This document shows positions 8,271 through 14,577 of a stretch of DNA of 15,734 bases, in pieces; the first letter of the stretch is position 1, and each line of letters opens with the position of its first letter. The stretch lies in the NCBI GenBank assembly GCA_037446575.1, contig JBBIII010000057.1, forward strand, positions 1 to 15,734, read 5' to 3'. A program made the position numbers and the translations under genes. The stretch comes from JBBIII01 sp037446575 (GTDB taxonomy: Bacteria; Bacteroidota; Ignavibacteria; UBA10030). The notes under the pieces were generated by a model. That model had not been told where the DNA came from, made no database searches, and worked only from the letters and a program-made list of their open reading frames with translations.

Positions 8271-10112
8271 CTAATTTCTCGTTATAGTTCTCGCATTATG
8301 TGTCGAATCAGGTTTAGCAATTGAAGGATTCGGTTGTAACTTATAACGCTTTACTTCGCCATAAATATATTTTTCCATAACTAATCCGGCAATTGGGGCC
8401 GCTATTGCTCCCCCAAAACCAGCATTTTCTAACATTACAGCTATTACAATTTTCGGATTATCGAATGGCGCAAATCCTACATACCAAGCATGATCTTCGC
8501 CGTGTGGATTTTCCGCCGTTCCTGTTTTTCCGGCGGAAATTATACCAGGTATACGCGCCATTCCCCCTGTTCCGCCCTGCATTTCAACTACTCGGCGCAT
8601 TCCTTCGCGCAATAAGTGAATTACATTTGAATCAAGTCCGATTGATGATATTTTATGATCAACAATATCAAACCTGTTTGTGCGTTTATTGTAAATATAA
8701 TTTACAGCATGCGGTTGATGCAAAATGCCGCTATTTGCCAAAGCCGAAGTATAACACGCCATTTGCAATGGCGATACGCCAATTTCACCCTGCCCAACGC
8801 CAAGACTTACTAAATAACCCTGCGTCCATTTTCCTCTACCATAAACACGATCATAATATGCAGTTGAAGGAAGAATACCTGCAGTTTCTTCGCCTATATC
8901 AATTCCGGTTGGTTGTCCAAAACCGAAACGTTTTCCATATTCAGATAACTTATCAAGTCCTATTTTCAAAATAAGTTGATAAAAGAAAACATTGCAAGAA
9001 TATTGTATTGCTTCAACAACATTTACTGAACCGTGCGCTTTCATGTCTTTAAATACTTTATTTCCAAAACGGAATGAACCGCCGCATCTGATTCTATAAT
9101 TTTCATCAATAATTCCTTCATGCAATGCCGCTGCCGCTACAAGCATTTTAAACGTTGACCCCGGCGGATAGCGAGTCATTGTTGCCCTATTAAAAAGAGG
9201 TTTTTGCAAGTCTGTATTTAATCGAGTCCAAGTTTCTGTTGGCGTTACGCCGCTAAAAATTGAAGGTTTAAAATCTGGTTTGCTAACTAACGCTAAGATT
9301 CCGCCATTGTTGGGATCGAGCGCTACAAGCGCTCCACGATAATTTGTCATTAGTGATTCTGCAAAAGCTTGAAGTTTAAAATCAAGACTTAAAATAAGAT
9401 CGAATCCTTCTTTCGATGGAATATTGCGCTTTCCTCCATCAAATGGACCAAGTAATTGACCCTTTGAATTCACAGAGATAAATTCATATCCTTTTTCACC
9501 GCGCAAAAATGATTCATAACTTGCTTCTAACCCAGACGACCCAATAATATCTCCTTGCTGGTAAATATTTCCGAAACGCGATAATTGAGCGTCTGTAATT
9601 TCTTTACAGTAACCTAATAAATGGGAAGCGTTCACTTTTTCCGGATATAGTCTTTTTGATTCTACTTCATAATTTACACCGGGAAGTCGATATAAGTTTT
9701 CCTCAATTTTTGATAGAATCTCAAAATCAACATCACGGGCTACTCGAACCGGCACAAAACGAGAAAATGATTTTCCACGTGTAATTCTAGTTTGTATTAT
9801 TGATGCATCGATTTCTAAAAGTATTGATAATAAGTTGATATTATTCGTGTCGAAAGAAGCCGGCATAACAGTAATTGTATATGCTGGACCAACATCTACT
9901 ATTAATTTTCCTGTCCTATCGAACATATAACCGCGAACAGGTTCTTTTGCAATACTTCGAACGCTGTTTTCTTCCGATTTCTTTCCGTATTCACTATAAT
10001 ACAGCAACTGAAGCTGATACAGACGCAGTAACAAAATTGAGACCGCAACTGATATAATAATAGTTAGAATGCGTTTTCTATAAGAAGCACTTTTCTCTTC
10101 GTTCGATATCAT
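8271..10112 (-). CDS. mrdA: Penicillin-binding protein 2 (elongation-specific peptidoglycan D,D-transpeptidase)
   Basis: Class B PBP that cross-links new glycan strands in the periplasm during cell elongation, working with RodA. Seen in the 613-residue product: a short cytoplasmic tail, one membrane helix (about 15-35), a dimerisation/pedestal region beginning with the conserved RGYMFDRTG, and the transpeptidase domain with S319-T-F-K322 (acylated serine), S372-C-N374 and K529-T-G531. Other family marks are LLGYCKEIT, GSSGLEASYESFLRGEKG and AWYVGFAP. Start choice: an in-frame GTG exists at 10121, but the ATG at 10112 is preferred because it overlaps the mreD stop as ATGA, a classic coupled junction. 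The rodA start follows 1 nt after the stop. All catalytic motifs are intact. Confidence 0.95.
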   Translation of the reverse strand: MISNEEKSASYRKRILTIIISVAVSILLLRLYQLQLLYYSEYGKKSEENSVRSIAKEPVRGYMFDRTGKLIVDVGPAYTITVMPASFDTNNINLLSILLEIDASIIQTRITRGKSFSRFVPVRVARDVDFEILSKIEENLYRLPGVNYEVESKRLYPEKVNASHLLGYCKEITDAQLSRFGNIYQQGDIIGSSGLEASYESFLRGEKGYEFISVNSKGQLLGPFDGGKRNIPSKEGFDLILSLDFKLQAFAESLMTNYRGALVALDPNNGGILALVSKPDFKPSIFSGVTPTETWTRLNTDLQKPLFNRATMTRYPPGSTFKMLVAAAALHEGIIDENYRIRCGGSFRFGNKVFKDMKAHGSVNVVEAIQYSCNVFFYQLILKIGLDKLSEYGKRFGFGQPTGIDIGEETAGILPSTAYYDRVYGRGKWTQGYLVSLGVGQGEIGVSPLQMACYTSALANSGILHQPHAVNYIYNKRTNRFDIVDHKISSIGLDSNVIHLLREGMRRVVEMQGGTGGMARIPGIISAGKTGTAENPHGEDHAWYVGFAPFDNPKIVIAVMLENAGFGGAIAAPIAGLVMEKYIYGEVKRYKLQPNPSIAKPDSTHNARTITRN

Positions 10113-10606
10113 TGCACCCACGATATATTATATCTTTGAGAAAAATAAAACATAGGTAAAATACTTATTACGCAAGTATATAAAGTAATTCCTAACGTAT
10201 GCTCAAAAGTGTAAATCAAAACAGAACCTTCTATTCCTTGAAAGAAAAAAAAGAAGTATATAAGTTTATTTATAATCGAACACAAAGCGATTATTAATAA
10301 ATATCGGTAAGAACCGAGTAATTGAAATGTCATATTTTCGTTGTAAAAATATCCCGCAATAAAACCGGTTATAGTTTTTGAGAAAGCGGCTAAACCAAAA
10401 AATTTTATGGCTACAGCATCCTCTAATAATCCAATTACAAAACCGCTGACGGTTGCTTCAATTTGACCCCGTTTTAAAGCTATATAGACTAAGTATATGA
10501 TAAATATATCAGGCAAATATCCGCCAAGAGAGATTAATGGAATAAATGTAGTTTGAAGCAGTAAAATGCCGATTATAATTAAAGCTGAACGAATATAAGG
10601 TTGCAT
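10109..10606 (-). CDS. mreD: MreD, rod-shape-determining inner-membrane protein
   Basis: MreD is a small integral membrane component of the elongasome that works with MreC to connect MreB to PBP2 and RodA. Seen: 165 residues with five to six hydrophobic segments, the family's usual size and layout. The N-terminal TTFIPLISLGGYLPDIFIIYLVYIALKRG is the typical MreD start (proline-aspartate at the second helix), and GFVIGLLEDAVAIKFFGLAAFSKTITGFIAGY matches the 'G...GLl.D......G..al......gy' core. Its stop overlaps the mrdA start by 4 nt. It is the first gene of its transcription unit here: upstream lies the terminator of the Spy-like gene rather than mreC, so mreBC must be elsewhere or absent. 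Confidence 0.85.
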   Translation of the reverse strand: MQPYIRSALIIIGILLLQTTFIPLISLGGYLPDIFIIYLVYIALKRGQIEATVSGFVIGLLEDAVAIKFFGLAAFSKTITGFIAGYFYNENMTFQLLGSYRYLLIIALCSIINKLIYFFFFFQGIEGSVLIYTFEHTLGITLYTCVISILPMFYFSQRYNISWVQ

Positions 10607-10633
10607 AAAATTCTATCCATTAAATGATAGAAA

Positions 10634-10662
10634 ATGTTACCGAGAAATAGAGAGATAAGCAA
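10634..10662 (-). promoter_or_regulatory. Possible promoter for mreD-mrdA-rodA
   Basis: On the minus strand TTGCTT (10662-10657) and TAACAT (10639-10634) are separated by 17 nt. Matches to sigma-70 consensus are only 3/6 and 4/6. The reason to propose it is position: the terminator at 10675-10710 should end upstream transcription, so an mreD promoter is expected in the remaining 68 nt before the ATG at 10606. Confidence 0.25.
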
Positions 10663-10674
10663 GTTGATGATTTT

Positions 10675-10710
10675 AAAAAAAACAAAGCCGGTTTTCCTGC
10701 CCGGCTTTGT
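10675..10710 (-). terminator. Rho-independent terminator of the Spy-like gene
   Basis: A perfect 10-bp stem (ACAAAGCCGG at 10682-10691 with CCGGCTTTGT at 10701-10710) with a 9-nt loop. On the minus strand it is followed by seven T residues. It sits 23 nt beyond the stop of the 128-residue gene, separating it from mreD. Confidence 0.9.
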
Positions 10711-10732
10711 ATAAAAAAGTAGTTATCCGGTG

Positions 10733-11119
10733 TTACTTGCCGCTATCTTTAAATCGTTTCTCCATAAGGTCTCGACGTCTCTTATTCATTTCCTCATATT
10801 TTTTTACCTGTGTTTTGTTGAGGGTCGCCTTAATCTTTTGATCTGTTTTTTCAGAAGTTTCCTCCATTATTTTTCTGGTTGCCTCGCGCTTATTGCGATT
10901 TTCCTCTCTCAATTTCATCATTTCCTTGCGTTGGTCTTCAAGTATTTTTGTGATTTCCGAGGACTGCGTTTCTGTAAGGTTTAAACTGTCTTTTAAAACC
11001 TTCACTCGTTCTTCGATTGTCATTCTCATTGGCTGAGATTGCGCGCAAATAGAAAAAAGGATTATTACACTTAAGTTTAGCGCTAAACCGAGAATAATTG
11101 TTCTTTTTAAATTAACCAT
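10733..11119 (-). CDS. Exported Spy/CpxP-like (LTxxQ) helical protein
   Basis: Small exported protein of 128 residues. Seen: a basic start followed by a hydrophobic stretch (about 8-25) ending in CAQSQ, read as a signal peptide; the cysteine context (FSIC) is a poor lipobox. The mature part is a highly charged, almost wholly helical chain with LTETQ (48-52) and a second LNKTQ (100-104), the paired LTxxQ-type motif of the Spy/CpxP family, and a very basic tail. Family knowledge: such proteins act as periplasmic chaperones or envelope-stress modulators; sequence alone does not show which. A strong ribosome-binding site (AAAGGAG, minus strand of 11126-11132) fixes the ATG. A dedicated terminator follows, so it is probably a single-gene unit despite lying next to the cell-wall genes. 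Confidence 0.7.
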   Translation of the reverse strand: MVNLKRTIILGLALNLSVIILFSICAQSQPMRMTIEERVKVLKDSLNLTETQSSEITKILEDQRKEMMKLREENRNKREATRKIMEETSEKTDQKIKATLNKTQVKKYEEMNKRRRDLMEKRFKDSGK

Positions 11120-11125
11120 TTTTGG

Positions 11126-11132
11126 CTCCTTT
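11126..11132 (-). promoter_or_regulatory. Strong Shine-Dalgarno of the Spy-like gene
   Basis: Minus-strand AAAGGAG, with the GGAG core ending 6 nt before the ATG at 11119. It is stronger than the sites before most genes in this window, suggesting high expression of the exported protein. Confidence 0.8.
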
Positions 11133-11256
11133 CATAAATTGTGTATGATTACTAATAATTATCGAATAATGAACGGATTAAACTTTAAAAAGTTACCTAT
11201 CCTCAGTTGGACTTTTATTCAATCAATAGTGATTTGCTGAGTAATTATATTAAGGT

Positions 11257-12072
11257 TTATTTTTCCCGCTGTCGCATTGCTTCGTATAAAAATACAGCGC
11301 TTGCACTGGCTACATTTATTGAATCTACTCCATATTGCATTGGAATTGAGGAATAAGAATCACACACATCGAGTACTTCTTTAGAAATTCCGTTCCCCTC
11401 GCTTCCAAATACAATACAACAATTATTATTTAGGTCGGTTGTAAATATTAAGTTGTCTTTTGAATGCGGATGAGCGGCAATAATAGAAAATTGATATGAA
11501 TATTTTAGTTTTTTAAGTTCATCGACTAATCTTTTACAATGGACGATTGCAATTTTAAAAACTGTCCCCATTGAATTTCTAACAGCGCGTCTTAGATAAG
11601 GACTGCTCGATGTTTCACCGACTAAAACAGCTTGTACGCTAAAAGCGGTGCAGTTGCGAATAAGGACACCTAAATTTTCTGCATTAGTTAAACCATCAAT
11701 TGCAACGAATAGAAATGGTGAATGGCTTTTCGATATTGTTGCATCCATATCGGGCATTTGAGGAATTTTACCTAACGCCATTATTCCTTGGTGTAGATTA
11801 AATCCAACAATCGTTTCAAGAAGATTTTTAGATGCTATAAATACTTTAATTGGTTCTGAGCGTTTTTTTAATAATGGTTCGTATATTTTTAGCCACTCTG
11901 GCGTAAGTAAAACTGAAATAATGCACAGTGGACTTTCTAATAATCTTCTGGCAACCTTTTCTCCTTCAGCGATAAAAATTCCGTGCTCATAATGATGCAT
12001 CGATTGTCGAAGAGTTTTGAACGGTACTAATTCTGGAATATCTAAATGCTCAATTTTAATAAGCTCTAACAT
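11257..12072 (-). CDS. SpoU/TrmH-family RNA 2'-O-methyltransferase
   Basis: S-adenosylmethionine-dependent enzyme that methylates ribose 2'-OH in rRNA or tRNA, with a C-terminal alpha/beta trefoil-knot domain. Seen in 271 residues: an N-terminal substrate-binding part with GIFIAEGEKVARRLLES, then motif 1 NAENLGVLIRN (130-140, N130, E132, R139), motif 2 FGSEGNGIS (222-230, E225) and motif 3 IPMQYGVDSINVASASAVF (243-261, N253). All three SPOUT knot motifs are intact. The N-terminal domain looks closer to the rRNA (RlmB/TsnR-like) branch than to classical tRNA Gm18 TrmH, but the target nucleotide cannot be assigned. The start ATG has only a weak upstream purine run. The gene is divergent from the STAS gene and 137 nt upstream of the Spy-like gene. 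Confidence 0.9.
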   Translation of the reverse strand: MLELIKIEHLDIPELVPFKTLRQSMHHYEHGIFIAEGEKVARRLLESPLCIISVLLTPEWLKIYEPLLKKRSEPIKVFIASKNLLETIVGFNLHQGIMALGKIPQMPDMDATISKSHSPFLFVAIDGLTNAENLGVLIRNCTAFSVQAVLVGETSSSPYLRRAVRNSMGTVFKIAIVHCKRLVDELKKLKYSYQFSIIAAHPHSKDNLIFTTDLNNNCCIVFGSEGNGISKEVLDVCDSYSSIPMQYGVDSINVASASAVFLYEAMRQREK

Positions 12073-12100
12073 AATTCATTCTTAGTCAAAAACATAAAAT

Positions 12101-12129
12101 ATATTACTTAAAAATTTATCACATACCAA
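12101..12129 (-). promoter_or_regulatory. Possible promoter of the SpoU/TrmH-family gene
   Basis: Minus-strand TTGGTA (12129-12124) and TAATAT (12106-12101) are spaced 17 nt apart, each matching 4/6 of the sigma-70 consensus, about 29 nt before the ATG at 12072. Weak evidence in a very AT-rich divergent intergenic region. Confidence 0.3.
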
Positions 12130-12165
12130 GCACAGATTTTTATAAAAATGATAATATTAAAAACG

Positions 12166-12194
12166 TTGACATTCCATATAAAAAGAAGTATAAT
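12166..12194 (+). promoter_or_regulatory. Consensus sigma-70-type promoter of the STAS gene
   Basis: TTGACA at 12166-12171 and TATAAT at 12189-12194 are both perfect consensus hexamers with the optimal 17-nt spacer. The predicted transcription start near 12201 gives a short leader of about 40 nt. A purine-rich AGAGAG at 12225-12230 lies upstream of the ATG at 12240. Confidence 0.8.
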
Positions 12195-12239
12195 TTTACG
12201 TTAAAGAAAAAATTAATAATAATTAGAGAGCAAAAAGTA

Positions 12240-12578
12240 ATGACAATAAAAGAAAAGATGTACGGCAATATTGCTGTTTTAAGTTTAAGAGGAAATCTTA
12301 TCGGAGATCCGGATACCGATAATTTACGCGAGAAAATATATAGTCTACTTCAGGAAGATTTCACAAAAATTGTAGTTGATATGAAAGGCGTCAGATGGAT
12401 TAGTAGTTCAGGGCTCGGCACATTGATTGCCAGTTTAACATCTGTCCGCAACAAATCGGGCGACCTGCGCTTGGCAAATATCACTGATAAAGTAGAAAGT
12501 CTTTTTGCTATTACTCAACTAGTAAAAGTATTTAAAACTTACGAAACTGTGGATCGAGCGGTTGCAAGTTTTAAGTAA
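12240..12578 (+). CDS. STAS-domain anti-sigma-factor antagonist (SpoIIAA/RsbV-like)
   Basis: Stand-alone cytoplasmic STAS domain of 112 residues, the usual size. Family knowledge: in its unphosphorylated form such a protein binds an anti-sigma/serine-kinase partner and frees the sigma factor or another client; phosphorylation of a conserved serine cancels this. Seen: the N-terminal strands (IAVLSLRGNLIGDPD), KIVVDMKGVRWISSSGLGTLIAS with S57 at the phospho-acceptor position, then GDLRLANITDKVESLFAITQLVKVFKTYETVDRAVASF, the normal C-terminal half. The usual aspartate before the SSG is a serine (S55-S56-S57-G58). No kinase (RsbW-like), PP2C phosphatase or sigma factor gene adjoins it, so its partners must be encoded elsewhere. 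It is preceded by a consensus promoter. Confidence 0.92.
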   Translation: MTIKEKMYGNIAVLSLRGNLIGDPDTDNLREKIYSLLQEDFTKIVVDMKGVRWISSSGLGTLIASLTSVRNKSGDLRLANITDKVESLFAITQLVKVFKTYETVDRAVASFK

Positions 12579-12608
12579 CAATCTCGCTTACACCGAATTT
12601 AAAGCTCG

Positions 12609-12631
12609 GTACAATAAATATTTGATTGTAC
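12609..12631. repeat. Inverted repeat downstream of the STAS gene
   Basis: GTACAAT (12609-12615) and ATTGTAC (12625-12631) form a perfect 7-bp stem with a 9-nt loop, 30 nt after the STAS stop. No T-run follows, so it is not a clear terminator. A second, shorter hairpin (ACCGA/TCGGT, ending at 12610) overlaps its left arm by two bases, so the two are mutually exclusive. Function unknown. Confidence 0.4.
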
Positions 12632-12745
12632 ATTCATGGTCAAATCTATACGTGCTTCTAGAAATAAATCCCTCGATTGGATTAATAAATTCTGGATGTT
12701 CTCCTTTTATTAATATTTGAATCATTATTTTGGAACGGTATAATT

Positions 12746-13690
12746 GTGTACTTTATTTTACCAATTGCACTTGCCTTTTTCTTATTAGCGTGGTTTTTGT
12801 TACGCAAGTACACGCAAGTATGGATAAACAGGCCAATCAATGTTTTTGAATCGATAGTGGCAGGCATTGCGGCTTGGGTGTTTATCGTTTCAATTTTGCT
12901 TTGGTTTGCGGGTATAGTATTAACAACGATAGATTTTCTTTCTTCCCATGATACTGAAGATATTTGGGCTTTATTATTTGCAGCGCTTCTAACGGGTTAT
13001 GCTGTAGATTTTTTAGTTCGTTCAAGGGTAGAATTAAGGATTGATGAAACTCAAGAATTTTTAAAAGAAGCATTGCAATTTCGCCGTTCTGCTCAACGAA
13101 GAATAGACTTGATAGAGCTTATGAAGCAACGTCGCACTAGAAAAAATAAATCTGCAACTTCCAAAGACCCGGAAACTATCGAACGCGAAAGACTGCAAAA
13201 AAAATTAAGCAAAGAAAAAGAATTGGAAATTCAGTTAAATTTATTAATAGGGGGTAAAAGTATAGATATAAGCGATATTTGGCGCGCCCGTAGTCAAGAA
13301 ATCACTGAAAATTCGTTTTTCAAACAAACGCAGGAAGCGCGAATTGACCCAAACCGAAAGAGACTATCCATAGTGATTGATTTTCCAGAGTATAATGAAA
13401 CTAAATTACATGATGAAGTAACAATTTTGCGTTTCAATCGTCAAGCTTATGATTTTATGCAATATCTAAATTCAGAGCCGATATTAAAACCGTACTCAAA
13501 ATATTTTGAAAGCTATTACTTACTTTGTCGAGCAACGCGAATCAATCAAAGCGGTGAAGAAATTTATTATCCTTTCATAAAGATAGGCATGCTTATATCA
13601 GACTTACGTAAATTAGAGGGATCATATTTTAATCCTAGAAAGTTTTCAGAAATCGCCACAGTTGCATTTAATAATGGCGCGGCTGTATAA
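12746..13690 (+). CDS. Unrecognised membrane protein with coiled-coil and C-terminal soluble domain
   Basis: I do not recognise this 314-residue protein. Seen: three hydrophobic segments (about residues 2-18, 37-63 and 71-90), then a strongly basic/acidic helical region (about 95-190; RRSAQRRIDLIELMKQRRTRKNK and a heptad-like ERLQKKLSKEKELEIQ stretch), then a C-terminal soluble part of about 125 residues with beta-type segments such as RLSIVIDFPEYNE and EEIYYPFIKIGML. The start is a GTG. No ATG lies near it in frame, the next in-frame methionine is past residue 100, and the membrane segment begins directly after the GTG; TGGAACGG upstream is a poor ribosome-binding site. The next gene, also a membrane protein, begins 12 nt downstream, so the two probably form an operon and may interact. 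Confidence 0.7.
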   Translation: MYFILPIALAFFLLAWFLLRKYTQVWINRPINVFESIVAGIAAWVFIVSILLWFAGIVLTTIDFLSSHDTEDIWALLFAALLTGYAVDFLVRSRVELRIDETQEFLKEALQFRRSAQRRIDLIELMKQRRTRKNKSATSKDPETIERERLQKKLSKEKELEIQLNLLIGGKSIDISDIWRARSQEITENSFFKQTQEARIDPNRKRLSIVIDFPEYNETKLHDEVTILRFNRQAYDFMQYLNSEPILKPYSKYFESYYLLCRATRINQSGEEIYYPFIKIGMLISDLRKLEGSYFNPRKFSEIATVAFNNGAAV

Positions 13691-13702
13691 TTGGAAAATT
13701 AG

Positions 13703-14455
13703 ATGAAACAAAAAAAATCATTTTTATTCACTTGGTATCATCGTGAAGAATTTCAGGTCTTATTTATTCTATTCGGACTTATTCTTTTTTTTGCTCGTTC
13801 GTTATGGGTTATTGGAACTCTTATTTCTTTAGTTGTTGGCATTATTATATTCTTGTATATTTTAAGAATAATTGAGGTGTTTTGTGAAAAACGCCATATA
13901 GCCATTTGGATAATTAAGAAATATCAGAATCTAAAATCAGCTTTGCACGGGCATTCGGTTGTTAGGTCTCGAATTGCAATGGCATTATTATCGGCATGGG
14001 TGCTTGGCGTACTTTTCTTGCATAGAATTAATTTAGCACAGCTTAATATTGCAGATAGAACGCCTACGGATATTTATTGGATACTATTTCTTGGATGGTA
14101 TTTTATTATTTGCACAGTTATCGCACTTTACCTTATGTGGCTGTGGAATACTTGGAGTCAGAATGAAGTGCGGCATATTCTGTTTTTTGATGGGTTGGCG
14201 GCAAGTCTTTTTTTCTACCATGGTCTTTCCAAAAAGCATCGAATTGTTACATACATAGCTACTTTTTTATTAGGCGGCTTGCCATCGTACTTTGCAATTC
14301 GTTTATCACCCAATACTAATCATGGTTATCAAATCGCATGCGGTCTAATAATCCCTCTAATAGGATTAGTCCTCGGCGGCGCTCTTTATGCTATGCATCA
14401 TTTAAAAAATTTATCGTTAGAAGAAATAAACATTGATAATCATTCTTATAACTAA
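13703..14455 (+). CDS. Unrecognised polytopic membrane protein
   Basis: I do not recognise this 250-residue protein. Seen: a short basic N-terminus (MKQKKS), then roughly six to seven hydrophobic segments (about residues 17-33, 36-58, 88-106, 122-146, 157-173, 178-196 and 205-231), with a basic cytoplasmic-looking loop at about 62-88 and a polar acidic tail (LSLEEINIDNHSYN). No transporter, enzyme or receptor motif stands out. The ATG follows the stop of the preceding membrane-protein gene after 12 nt containing GGAAAATTAG, and a terminator lies about 55 nt beyond its stop, which closes the two-gene unit. Composition is rich in W, F, Y, I and L, consistent with an inner-membrane protein. Confidence 0.7.
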   Translation: MKQKKSFLFTWYHREEFQVLFILFGLILFFARSLWVIGTLISLVVGIIIFLYILRIIEVFCEKRHIAIWIIKKYQNLKSALHGHSVVRSRIAMALLSAWVLGVLFLHRINLAQLNIADRTPTDIYWILFLGWYFIICTVIALYLMWLWNTWSQNEVRHILFFDGLAASLFFYHGLSKKHRIVTYIATFLLGGLPSYFAIRLSPNTNHGYQIACGLIIPLIGLVLGGALYAMHHLKNLSLEEINIDNHSYN

Positions 14456-14508
14456 ATATTTTTTGTCATATAGAATATAACAAAGCAAAATAATAACTAT
14501 ATTGTACT

Positions 14509-14539
14509 GCCTACCGAAAACTTATTGGTGGGCTTTTTT
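14509..14539 (+). terminator. Rho-independent terminator after the membrane-protein pair
   Basis: GCCTACC (14509-14515) pairs with GGTGGGC (14527-14533), seven pairs with one G-U, an 11-nt loop, followed directly by six T residues. It lies 54 nt past the stop at 14455 and before the next start at 14578. Confidence 0.85.
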
Positions 14540-14577
14540 ATTATAATTATTAGACGAACTTTTATTTTGGTGATCTA

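Noticed and set aside
8393..8974. 193-codon open frame on the + strand
   Set aside because: It lies wholly antisense to the transpeptidase domain of mrdA, whose protein motifs are all intact.
10113..10121. GTG start at 10121 for mrdA
   Set aside because: The ATG at 10112 overlaps the mreD stop as ATGA, a standard coupled junction, so the three extra codons are unnecessary.
12636..12713. 25-codon small ORF between the STAS gene and the membrane operon
   Set aside because: No ribosome-binding site and no recognisable product; ORFs of this size arise by chance in AT-rich intergenic DNA.
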